Source: Roseburia faecis
GTDB taxonomy: Bacteria; Bacillota; Clostridia; Lachnospirales; Lachnospiraceae
Reading direction: 5' to 3'
Length of the DNA stretch: 64,000 bases
Assembly: GCF_001406815.1 (NCBI RefSeq)
Contig: NZ_CVRR01000071.1
Location: forward strand, 62,001-126,000
Below are positions 42,539 through 50,205 of this stretch, piece by piece. Each line of letters begins with the position of its first letter. The first letter of the stretch is position 1. A program made the translations under genes and the position numbers. The notes beneath the pieces are model-generated. The model was not told the DNA's origin. It saw only the letters and a list, made by a program, of their open reading frames with translations, and did not search any database.

Positions 42539-43042
42539 ATGGAACGTTGGGATATCTACGATAAAAATAAAGTGCGGACAGGAAGAACCATGGAGCGGAA
42601 TCATTTCAATCTGGCAGATGATGAGTATCATCTGACGGTACTTGGCGTGATCAGGCGTCCGGATGGCAGATTTCTGATTACTAAGCGTGTGATGACCAAA
42701 GCATGGGCACCCGGATGGTGGGAAGTTTCCGGTGGTGCTGCGCAGGCAGGAGAAGAATCGGAAGAGGCAGTGCGCAGGGAAGTTTTAGAAGAGACCGGAC
42801 TGGATGTAAAAGAAGCGGAAGGTGGTTATGTATTTACCTATCACAGAGAAAATCCGGGCGAAGGAGATAACTATTTCGTAGATGTTTATCGTTACACGAT
42901 GGATGTTACAGAACAAGATGTCCATCTGCAGACGGAAGAAACAGACGGATGTCGGTTTGCTACACCAGAAGAGATCAGGGAACTCGCAGATCAGGGAATT
43001 TTCCTGCATTATGATAGTATCAAACGGGTATTTGAGGACTAA
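42539..43042 (+). CDS. Nudix hydrolase
   Basis: The 167-residue protein contains a complete Nudix box G-x5-E-x7-R-E-V-x-E-E-x-G-L (about 61-83). It opens with W-D-I-Y-D-K-N-K-V-R-T-G, the sequence style of the Idi-like/YfcD group that hydrolyses diphosphate-containing small molecules. The start at 42539 follows GGAGG (42527-42531) by 7 bases; an ATG at 42533 is too near that site. Monocistronic: own promoter and terminator. Substrate unknown. Confidence 0.88.
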   Translation: MERWDIYDKNKVRTGRTMERNHFNLADDEYHLTVLGVIRRPDGRFLITKRVMTKAWAPGWWEVSGGAAQAGEESEEAVRREVLEETGLDVKEAEGGYVFTYHRENPGEGDNYFVDVYRYTMDVTEQDVHLQTEETDGCRFATPEEIRELADQGIFLHYDSIKRVFED

Positions 43043-43087
43043 TTACAATGGATAGGAGAATATTTTAAAAGATGTATTCCCATACGC

Positions 43088-43127
43088 AAAAAAAGGAATG
43101 TTGCAGAAATGCAACATTCCTTTTTTT
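43088..43127 (+). terminator. Bidirectional terminator between Nudix and csp genes
   Basis: A 17-bp stem made of A7-GGAATGTTGC and its complement GCAACATTCC-T7 (43088-43104 / 43111-43127) gives T runs on both strands. It can stop the Nudix transcript on the plus strand and the cold-shock transcript on the minus strand. Confidence 0.95.
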
Positions 43128-43194
43128 AATCGTTGTATCCAATATCTTATTCTAAAGAAAGAAAAAGGTACATAGAAACTAGATTAGTCGGCAA

Positions 43195-43398
43195 TTATTT
43201 CACTACTGTTACGTTAACTGCCTGAGGACCTTTAGCGCCATCAGTGATTTCGAATTCTACTGCTGCACCCTCTTCGAGAGATTTGAACCCCTCCATGTTA
43301 AGTCCTGAGTAATGTACGAATACATCGTGGCCGTCTTCAGCGGTGATGAATCCGTAACCCTTCTGGTTGTTAAACCATTTTACTGTACCTTTGTTCAT
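43195..43398 (-). CDS. csp: Cold-shock protein, CspA family
   Basis: The 67-residue single cold-shock domain has RNP1 K-G-Y-G-F-I and RNP2 D-V-F-V-H-Y, and starts [10 protein letters not shown]. It binds single-stranded RNA and DNA and acts as an RNA chaperone. The start at 43398 is set by GGAGGTAC seven bases upstream; longer in-frame starts are not needed. Own promoter and shared terminator. Confidence 0.97.
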   Translation of the reverse strand: MNKGTVKWFNNQKGYGFITAEDGHDVFVHYSGLNMEGFKSLEEGAAVEFEITDGAKGPQAVNVTVVK

Positions 43399-43442
43399 CG
43401 AAAGTACCTCCAATATATTTGTGTTGCCTTGCAACTATGCTA

Positions 43443-43471
43443 AGAATAGCATAACCAATTGGAAATGTAAA
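43443..43471 (-). promoter_or_regulatory. Extended -10 promoter for the csp gene
   Basis: On the minus strand TTTACA (43471-43466), 17-bp spacer, TGC-TATTCT (-10 at 43448-43443). The leader of about 40 bases is short for a cold-shock gene. Confidence 0.75.
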
Positions 43472-43498
43472 GCAAAATCTTCGTGAAATAGCCGGATT

Positions 43499-44002
43499 TT
43501 AAAGCACTTCAAAAGAAATGTCGTGTTGTGAGAGAAATTGTCTGACAAATTTGTCCCATTCCGGTTCTAATGTCTTATCTGTGGAAAAAATGCGGTAAGA
43601 AATTCCGGTAGTCAGTGTAAGCATCTGATTTTGAAATTTGATGTTCATGGACATGGCGGAAATATCCGCCGGGGTATAGGAACTTCCGATTCGTTCCATG
43701 GTGCGTTTTTGATTTTCCGGCGACAGCATCAGGACGAATTTAAAGGAGGATGGAGCCTTTTTTCCTTTGATCAGGTCAAAGATGCGTGGACGGAGCATGG
43801 AGAATGGAAGAAAATGAAAAGTTTTAATACCGAGTTCTTCGGCTTCTGTATCTGTATAGAATCCTTTGGTAATAGTTCCATCAATCACATAGCTTGCAAA
43901 AGAAACGACAATGCCCTCCTGAAGCAGAAAATGGTCAAAAATTTCAGTTTTGAGAAATTTATTCATAAAATCTTTTTTGTTTGTTAATGCAAGAGCCAGC
44001 AT
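43499..44002 (-). CDS. DUF5721-like protein, 167 aa
   Basis: Starting at 44002 (GGGGAGG on the minus strand 7 bases before; a longer frame to 44086 lacks a site) the protein begins M-L-A-L-A-L-T-N-K-K-D-F-M-N-K-F-L and continues F-D-H-F-L-L-Q-E-G. This resembles a Lachnospiraceae family I recall as DUF5721; not certain. It looks soluble, mixed alpha/beta, without known motifs. It lies between csp and the divergent M18 aminopeptidase gene. Confidence 0.75.
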   Translation of the reverse strand: MLALALTNKKDFMNKFLKTEIFDHFLLQEGIVVSFASYVIDGTITKGFYTDTEAEELGIKTFHFLPFSMLRPRIFDLIKGKKAPSSFKFVLMLSPENQKRTMERIGSSYTPADISAMSMNIKFQNQMLTLTTGISYRIFSTDKTLEPEWDKFVRQFLSQHDISFEVL

Positions 44003-44070
44003 AAAAAACCTCCCCATTGTGAAACCGATAAAACGGCAGCTGATATAGTTTAATTTTAGCATGAGTGACT

Positions 44071-44099
44071 TCATCTTTTCAATCATAATGTGTTATAAT
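44071..44099 (+). promoter_or_regulatory. Extended -10 promoter for the M18 aminopeptidase
   Basis: TGT-TATAAT (-10 at 44094-44099) is a perfect extended -10; the -35 position (44071-44076, TCATCT) is poor. Extended -10 promoters often need no -35. Confidence 0.55.
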
Positions 44100-44195
44100 G
44101 CCACTGATTGATAGAAAATGCACGGTTACTGCTCACAGGTTCCCCTGCGAACCGTAACGATGCAATCACTTAAGAAAAGAAGGGAAACTATAACT

Positions 44196-45476
44196 ATGAA
44201 AGAATCATTTTTGATAGATGTTTTAAAAAAAGGAGTATCACCGTTTCATTGTGTGGAAGCAGCCATGCAGACGTTAGAGGAATCCGGCTTTGAGGAACTA
44301 GAGTATGCCAGACCATGGAATCTGAAAAAAGGAAAGGCTTATATGATGAATCATCATGGAACAACGCTCTATGCATTTACAGTTGGAGAAAACTTCCGTG
44401 CGGATGCAATGCTGCGCATGGCAGCTGCACATACAGATTATCCATATCTGCGGATCAAACCAAATGCGGATTTTGTGACAGACCGGTATGCGCAGGTGAA
44501 CGTGGAAGTATATGGCGGACCGATTTTAAATACATGGTTTGATCGTCCGCTGGGGATTGCAGGGCGCGTGATCGTTCGAAGCAAAGATGTGTTTGCCCCG
44601 AAGACCATGCTGTATCGTTCCGGTCGTCCGGTTCTTATTATTCCAAACCTTGCCATTCACATGAACCGGGAAGTGAATAAGGGAGTGGCAATCAATAATC
44701 AGGTAGATTTGATGCCGGTTGCGGATATGCTGCCAGAAGAACAGCAGAGTACCGATTATTTCCTGTCATTTCTTGCGGAAGAGCTGGCAGTAAAAAAAGA
44801 GGATATTCTGGATTTTGAACTGAATACATACTGTGTGGAAGAACCGGCATATGTGGGGATAAAAGAGACACTGCTGTCTTCTCCGCGACTGGATAACCAG
44901 ACATCCGTTGCGGCACTGCTGGCAGCCATCGTGGAAGGAACACGGACCGATGGTATCAATCTGATCGCACTGTTTGATAATGAAGAAATCGGAAATACCA
45001 GCAAACAGGGCGCAGCATCGATCTTATTGCATGATATGGTAAAACGCATCTACCGATCGCTTGGCTGCAGTGAGGAAGAAACGGATTGTGCGATGTATGG
45101 AGGTATGCTGCTTTCCGTGGATGTGGCGCATGCACTGCATCCGAATCATAAGGAGAAAATGGATATTACCAATCATCCGGTGCTTGGGGATGGATTCTGT
45201 ATCAAAGAGGCATGTTCCCAGTCTTATGCGACGGATGCAAAGGCAATCGGAATTCTGCGGCAGCTCTGCGATCAGAATAAAATCGCATACCAGAGGTTTG
45301 TCAATCGTTCCGATGTGCGCGGGGGTGGTACACTGGGATCGGTTGCATCCACGCTGTTTCCGGTCCGCACAGTGGATATTGGAATTCCGCTCTTATCGAT
45401 GCATTCTGCACGGGAACTGATGGGACGAACGGATTTTGATGCTCTGGCATCAGCTGTGACGGCATATTTTTCCTGA
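44196..45476 (+). CDS. apeB: M18 family aminopeptidase
   Basis: The 426-residue enzyme is a two-zinc, cytoplasmic aminopeptidase for acidic N-terminal residues (family knowledge). Zinc ligands fit: H in A-H-T-D-Y-P-Y, D in S-P-R-L-D-N-Q, E-E in F-D-N-E-E-I-G (about 271-277), D in S-V-D-V-A-H-A and H in S-M-H-S-A-R-E at the end. The start at 44196 follows AGGGAA nine bases before; an earlier ATG at 44118 has no site. Confidence 0.93.
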   Translation: MKESFLIDVLKKGVSPFHCVEAAMQTLEESGFEELEYARPWNLKKGKAYMMNHHGTTLYAFTVGENFRADAMLRMAAAHTDYPYLRIKPNADFVTDRYAQVNVEVYGGPILNTWFDRPLGIAGRVIVRSKDVFAPKTMLYRSGRPVLIIPNLAIHMNREVNKGVAINNQVDLMPVADMLPEEQQSTDYFLSFLAEELAVKKEDILDFELNTYCVEEPAYVGIKETLLSSPRLDNQTSVAALLAAIVEGTRTDGINLIALFDNEEIGNTSKQGAASILLHDMVKRIYRSLGCSEEETDCAMYGGMLLSVDVAHALHPNHKEKMDITNHPVLGDGFCIKEACSQSYATDAKAIGILRQLCDQNKIAYQRFVNRSDVRGGGTLGSVASTLFPVRTVDIGIPLLSMHSARELMGRTDFDALASAVTAYFS

Positions 45477-45514
45477 AAAATATGAAGAAACTATAAAATA
45501 TGCCTTTTTCCCCT

Positions 45515-45542
45515 TTTCAAATATCTGAAACCGTGTTATGAT
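45515..45542 (+). promoter_or_regulatory. Candidate promoter for degV
   Basis: TTCAAA (45515-45520), 16-bp spacer, TGT-TATGAT (-10 at 45537-45542). The remaining 45477-45656 gap is A/T-rich, without a recognisable riboswitch or terminator. Confidence 0.55.
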
Positions 45543-45656
45543 ATGAACATAGTAATGAATACTACATGTAATAGAAAATAAAAACTTTTTATAAAGTAAT
45601 GATAAACACACGCACTTCATAAAATGATAGACGTATTTTAGAAAAGAGGGATGGAT

Positions 45657-46502
45657 ATGAGTCAGTATAAAATTGTAATTGACAGTTGTGGAGAACTTCC
45701 TGAGGATTTAAAGGCAGATGGACATTTTTGCACAGTGCCGCTTTTGCTGGATGTGGATGGATATCAGATCACAGATGATGAAACTTTTAATCAGAGAGAT
45801 TTCTTGCAGAGAGTAAAGGCATGTATTCACAGCCCGAAATCTTCCTGCCCGTCTCCGGAGCGTTATATGAGAGCTTATGAGGGAGAGGCGGAGCATGTAT
45901 ATGTTGTGACGTTGTCCGGAAAATTGAGCGGATCTTACAACAGTGCGGTACTTGCAGCAGATCTTTATCATGAAGAGCATGAGGATTCCAAGCAGATTCA
46001 TGTATTTAATTCCAAGTCGGCCTCGATTGGGGAAACCCTGATCGGATTAAAGATTCAGGAGCTGGAAGAATCCGGTGCATCTTTTGAAGAAATTGTAACA
46101 GAGGTGGAATCTTACATTTCTTCCATGAACACATTTTTTGTCATTGAGACACTTGAAACACTGCGCAAGGCTGGCCGTCTGAGTGGACTGAAAGCATTTG
46201 TGGCAAATACTTTAAACATCAAGCCGGTAATGGGATCCACCAAAGAAGGAACGATTCAGCAGCTTGGTCAGGCAAGGGGCATGAAGAAGGCACTTTCCAA
46301 GATGGTAGAGGATATGTTCAAAGTAACCAAAAACTGCGAGAACCGTGTGCTTGCCATTTCCCACTGCAATTGTCCGGAACGTGCACAGTTTGTGAAGGAC
46401 ACAATTGAGAAAGTCGCAAAATTCAAAAAGATTGTAATTGTCAATACGGCCGGGGTATCCAGCATGTATGCAAATGAAGGCGGAGTGATCCTTTCGGTAT
46501 AG
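45657..46502 (+). CDS. DegV family protein (fatty-acid binding)
   Basis: The 281-residue protein has the DegV layout: K-I-V-I-D-S-C-G-E-L-P at the start, L-S-G-K-L-S-G-S-Y-N-S-A near 88-98, K-A-G-R-L-S-G-L near 172-180 and I-K-P-V at about 191. DegV/FakB proteins bind fatty acids and pass them to FakA kinase; no fakA is visible here. ATG 45657 lies 6 bases after GAGGG; the alternative ATG 45651 is adjacent to it. A strong terminator follows. Confidence 0.93.
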   Translation: MSQYKIVIDSCGELPEDLKADGHFCTVPLLLDVDGYQITDDETFNQRDFLQRVKACIHSPKSSCPSPERYMRAYEGEAEHVYVVTLSGKLSGSYNSAVLAADLYHEEHEDSKQIHVFNSKSASIGETLIGLKIQELEESGASFEEIVTEVESYISSMNTFFVIETLETLRKAGRLSGLKAFVANTLNIKPVMGSTKEGTIQQLGQARGMKKALSKMVEDMFKVTKNCENRVLAISHCNCPERAQFVKDTIEKVAKFKKIVIVNTAGVSSMYANEGGVILSV

Positions 46503-46512
46503 GATTTTGCAC

Positions 46513-46541
46513 TTGAAACAACCGTCATATAGAAGTAGAAT
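46513..46541 (+). promoter_or_regulatory. Candidate promoter for folC, inside the degV terminator zone
   Basis: TTGAAA (46513-46518), 17-bp spacer, TAGAAT (46536-46541), ending just before the degV terminator hairpin. Starting near 46548, transcripts would miss the left arm of that hairpin and so escape it. Downstream, a CAGGTA / TACCTG hairpin with an inner CTGC / GCAG stem (46585-46621) sits in the folC leader. Confidence 0.6.
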
Positions 46542-46544
46542 ACG

Positions 46545-46577
46545 GGGAGAAGCTTTTTATAAGCTTCTCCCTATTTT
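46545..46577 (+). terminator. Rho-independent terminator after degV
   Basis: A perfect 11-bp stem GGGAGAAGCTT / AAGCTTCTCCC (46545-46555 / 46561-46571) with 5-nt loop is followed by TATTTTT. It excludes the open-frame start at 46507 for folC. Confidence 0.92.
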
Positions 46578-46635
46578 TGTGAGTCAGGTACCGGCTGCCG
46601 AAAGCAGTTTACAGATACCTGCAGGGAGAATAAAG

Positions 46636-47859
46636 ATGTATTCATATGAAGAAGTATTGGATCAGATAGAAAATGGAAGACGGTTTGGAAACCGGCCGGG
46701 AGTGGAAATTACCGGAATCATGTTAGAACAGATGGGACAGCCGCAAAACGGGATGCCATTTATTCATGTGGCGGGAACCAACGGAAAAGGATCGGTCTGC
46801 GCATTCCTGACATCAGTTTTCCGGGAAGCCGGATTAAAAGTCGGAACATTTATTTCTCCACACCTGATTGATTTTGAAGAGCGTATCATGGTTGATGGCA
46901 GACAGATTTCCAGAGAAGATGTGACACGAATCGGCAATGTTCTGCTGGAGCAGGAATTTGGCGTGACACCGACCATGTTTGATTATTGCGTGCTTATGGC
47001 GGTACTGTATTTTAAAGAACAAAACTGCGATCTTGTAATTATGGAGACCGGCCTCGGAGGCAGACTTGATTCTACGAATGCACTGGGAAATCCGGTGGTA
47101 TCGGTGATCACACGGATTGGTTATGATCACATGAACATTCTTGGAAATACCATAGAAGAGATTGCACAGGAAAAAGCGGGAATTATCAAAGCCGGAGTGC
47201 CGGTGGTAATTGCACCGCAGGAATCGGAAGCACTTGCGGTGCTGCAAAGGGCGGCCGCAGCAAAGGGAGTACGTGCGCGGTGTGTACAGGAGAATGACCT
47301 GCAGGGGGCAAAGGCAGTACAGCCGGGACTTTTGGGTGCTTATCAGAGAGAAAACGCCGCTACAGCCATGTGTGCGGCACAAGTGGCATGGACCGGATGC
47401 CGGATAGAAAAAGAGAAGATGAAAACCGTTATTGCCCGTGGAATTCACAGAGCGGTATGGCCGGGGCGTATGGAAATTTTAAGTACAGAACCGTTTCTGA
47501 TGGTGGATGGTGCACACAACAGTAACGGAATCCATGCATTGCGTACAAGTCTCGAAGAATTGTATCCGGAGGAAAAGTTTCATTTTGTGATGGGTGTGAT
47601 GGCAGACAAAGACTATGAAAAGATGATCGGGGAACTGTTGCCGATTGCCATGGATTTTGTAACCGTCACACCAGAGAGTGCACGGGCACTGCAAGGGGAA
47701 ACACTGGCAGAAGATATCAGAAAACAAGGGGTGCCTGCACACGCAATTACAAAGGTTGCAGAGATTCCGGAACTTTTAACACCAAAAGAAAAGACGATTG
47801 CGCTGGGGTCTTTGTATTTTATCGGGGAATTAAAAAGCGTATATCAGAATAGGGCATAA
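46636..47859 (+). CDS. folC: Folylpolyglutamate synthase / dihydrofolate synthase
   Basis: The 407-residue Mur-ligase fold enzyme adds glutamate to folates using ATP. P-loop A-G-T-N-G-K-G-S-V is near residue 49, S-P-H-L-I-D-F-E-E-R-I near 75, and D-G-A-H-N-S-N-G in the C-terminal half. Start at 46636, with CAGGGAGA upstream (46620-46627). It is followed after 19 bases by an LRR gene with which it may be cotranscribed, though the functions look unrelated. Confidence 0.95.
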   Translation: MYSYEEVLDQIENGRRFGNRPGVEITGIMLEQMGQPQNGMPFIHVAGTNGKGSVCAFLTSVFREAGLKVGTFISPHLIDFEERIMVDGRQISREDVTRIGNVLLEQEFGVTPTMFDYCVLMAVLYFKEQNCDLVIMETGLGGRLDSTNALGNPVVSVITRIGYDHMNILGNTIEEIAQEKAGIIKAGVPVVIAPQESEALAVLQRAAAAKGVRARCVQENDLQGAKAVQPGLLGAYQRENAATAMCAAQVAWTGCRIEKEKMKTVIARGIHRAVWPGRMEILSTEPFLMVDGAHNSNGIHALRTSLEELYPEEKFHFVMGVMADKDYEKMIGELLPIAMDFVTVTPESARALQGETLAEDIRKQGVPAHAITKVAEIPELLTPKEKTIALGSLYFIGELKSVYQNRA

Positions 47860-47878
47860 CAGATGCAGGAGTATCCAT

Positions 47879-48751
47879 ATGGCATTGCAATATGAAACAA
47901 CAAAAGAACATACAATTACCGTTACCGGGTATGAAGGAACCATAAGACATCTGGTCATTCCGGATCAGGTGGATGGATGTCCGGTGAAAACGATCGGCAA
48001 AAATGCATTTTCCGCAAGGGAAGATTTAGAGAGTGTAAGTATTCCAAAGACGGTGGAAACGCTTGGAAGATATGCATTTTATAACTGTAAAAAACTCAAA
48101 AACATTTCGCTGTACGACAGTGTGGAAGACTATTATGACGGCGTGATCAAACAGTGCCATTGTCTGGAAGAAGTGAAGCTGACGCAGCTTAGAGGAGACT
48201 ATTCGGTGATGAAAGAACTTCTGGCAGATACCGACCGCAGGCTGCATTTTCGCATAGAGCCATGTGGGCTGCAGCTGACGTTTCCGGCATATGTATACAA
48301 TTTTGTGGAAGATGTGGAGGCTCGGGTTCTGCATCACAAGATTGAGGGAAGCGGGTATCCGTACCGGGAATGTGTCACAAGAAAAGGCGTAGATTTACTG
48401 GCGTATGACCGTCTGTTTGCGCAGGTGGTAAATGATGATTATCGCACGGCAATTGAGATTGCCTGTGACCGGCTGATGCATCCGATTGAGCTGGAGAACC
48501 ATCTGCGGGAACAGTACGAACAGTATCTCGAACAGAATGCAGAGGTGATCCTTAAGGTGCTGATTCCGGAGAATAAGGTGGAAGAGATTTCCTATCTTTG
48601 TGATTCCTGCCTGATTCCGGAAGCGGCACTTGCCGATGCCCTTCCGCTGGCATCGGAGGAAAAGATGAGTCAGATTGCAGCAATACTGATGGAATATCAG
48701 CGGAGTAATTTCGGAAAGAAGAAAGCATTCACCATGTCTTTGGACTGGTAG
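47879..48751 (+). CDS. Leucine-rich repeat (BspA/LRR_5-like) protein
   Basis: The 290-residue protein begins with one and a half LRR_5 units (about 25-85: G-C-P-V-K-T-I-G-K-N-A-F, then L-E-S-V-S-I-P-K-T-V-E-T-L-G-R-Y-A-F). The remaining ~200 residues are unrecognised, mostly helical, with no signal peptide; LRR_5 proteins are usually secreted, so an intracellular copy is unusual. It stands directly before VWA and MoxR ATPase genes (13 and 16 bases spacing), and likely supplies a recognition subunit of that cassette (inference). GGAGTATCC precedes the ATG. Confidence 0.8.
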   Translation: MALQYETTKEHTITVTGYEGTIRHLVIPDQVDGCPVKTIGKNAFSAREDLESVSIPKTVETLGRYAFYNCKKLKNISLYDSVEDYYDGVIKQCHCLEEVKLTQLRGDYSVMKELLADTDRRLHFRIEPCGLQLTFPAYVYNFVEDVEARVLHHKIEGSGYPYRECVTRKGVDLLAYDRLFAQVVNDDYRTAIEIACDRLMHPIELENHLREQYEQYLEQNAEVILKVLIPENKVEEISYLCDSCLIPEAALADALPLASEEKMSQIAAILMEYQRSNFGKKKAFTMSLDW

Positions 48752-48764
48752 GAAAAGGAGAACG

Positions 48765-50189
48765 ATGAAGACAAGGGAACAACTGGAAGCAACCGGAAAT
48801 AAAATATTAAACAGTGTCAGGACAGAACTGTATCTGTCGATGCGGTTTATGGGACCGGCACTCGGAAGTCTGGGATTTGCCATGGATCTGTCAACGAGAA
48901 CAGTGGGCACGGATGCGGTATATATCCGGTTCAATCCGACCTATCTGCTGCAGACTTATATTGAACGGCCGGAAATTTTAAATCGGACATATATGCATAT
49001 GCTCATGCACTGTCTGTTCCGGCATATGTTTTCCGCAAAACAGCACGAGGATGCACAGCTGTGGGATCTCTGTTGTGATATTGCAGTGGAATCGGTGGTG
49101 GATTCCATGGATTATCCGACCATTTTGCGTGTGACTTCGGATTTCCGGCAGGAGTGGTATGAAAAACTGGAAAAGGAAGTTTCAGTGCTTACAGCGGAAA
49201 AACTGTACCAGTATTTTATGCTGCGCAAACGCGATCCATATCTGGAAGAATCCCTCCGGCAGGAATTTTTGCTCTGTGACCACAGTTTCTGGCAGCGCAT
49301 GGAGAAAGAACCGTCGCAGGAGCAGAATAAAAACCAGCCCCCGGTGCCGCAGGAGAATCCGCAGATGGACAGTGATCAGCAGGAAAATGCCGGGGAGAAA
49401 ACGTCTGATGCAACGCCGCTTGGAAAAACCGATCCAAAGGAAGACGAGTGGAAAGAACATGCAAAGCGTATCGAAAGCGATATGGAAACCTATGCAAAAG
49501 ACGCGGCGGCAGATGCGGGAAAGCTTGCATGGATGTTAAAGCTGAGCAGCCGGGAGCGAAAAAGCTACAAAGAATTTTTAAAGAGGTTTGCAGTTGTGAG
49601 AGAAGAAGTTTCCGTGGATATGGATTCGTTTGATTACGGATTTTACATGTATGGACTGCAGCATTACGGAAACATGCCTCTGATCGAGGAAAACGAATTC
49701 CGGGAGGCAAAAAAGATCGAAGAACTTGTTATTGCAATCGATACTTCGGCCTCCTGCAAGGAAAAACTTGTGCAGCAGTTTTTGAATGAGACGGGGGCAA
49801 TTTTAAAGCACCAGGAGAGTTTTTTCCATAAAGTGAATATCCGCATCATCGAATGTGATAACCAGATTCAAAAAGATATTCCAATCAAAAATCTGGATGA
49901 AATCGGGAAATATACCGAGCAGTTTTCCGTTTCCGGAGGGTATGGAACGGATTTTCGGCCGGTATTTTCCTATGTAGAGAAATTAAGAAACAGCGGGGAA
50001 CTCAAAAACTTAAAAGGACTGATGTATTTTACGGACGGGTATGGAGAATATCCGAAAAAACCGACGGATTATCAGACGGTATTTGTTTTTTACGGGGATG
50101 ACACACCGCAGAAAACTTTTTCGGGAGAGCCGATAAAAGTGCCGGACTGGGCAGTGAAATTATATTTGTCAGAGGATACAAAAGGATAG
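48765..50189 (+). CDS. DUF2201-like putative metallopeptidase with VWA-like domain
   Basis: The 474-residue protein has an N-terminal region (1-140) like the metallopeptidase half of DUF2201 proteins, but the HExxH position reads H-M-L-M-H-C-L-F-R-H, lacking the catalytic glutamate. A charged, Q/E/P-rich linker (~180-240) leads to a VWA-like domain (~320-474) with the metal-site motif A-I-D-T-S-A-S. Such proteins pair with MoxR AAA ATPases, and the next gene is one. Cytoplasmic; a chaperone or assembly role is likely but unproven. Confidence 0.85.
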   Translation: MKTREQLEATGNKILNSVRTELYLSMRFMGPALGSLGFAMDLSTRTVGTDAVYIRFNPTYLLQTYIERPEILNRTYMHMLMHCLFRHMFSAKQHEDAQLWDLCCDIAVESVVDSMDYPTILRVTSDFRQEWYEKLEKEVSVLTAEKLYQYFMLRKRDPYLEESLRQEFLLCDHSFWQRMEKEPSQEQNKNQPPVPQENPQMDSDQQENAGEKTSDATPLGKTDPKEDEWKEHAKRIESDMETYAKDAAADAGKLAWMLKLSSRERKSYKEFLKRFAVVREEVSVDMDSFDYGFYMYGLQHYGNMPLIEENEFREAKKIEELVIAIDTSASCKEKLVQQFLNETGAILKHQESFFHKVNIRIIECDNQIQKDIPIKNLDEIGKYTEQFSVSGGYGTDFRPVFSYVEKLRNSGELKNLKGLMYFTDGYGEYPKKPTDYQTVFVFYGDDTPQKTFSGEPIKVPDWAVKLYLSEDTKG

Positions 50190-50205
50190 ATAAAGGAGAA
50201 ATTTT

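Noticed and set aside
46507-46635. Longer N-terminus for FolC starting at 46507
   Set aside because: The extension runs through the degV terminator; the family start and ribosome site are at 46636.
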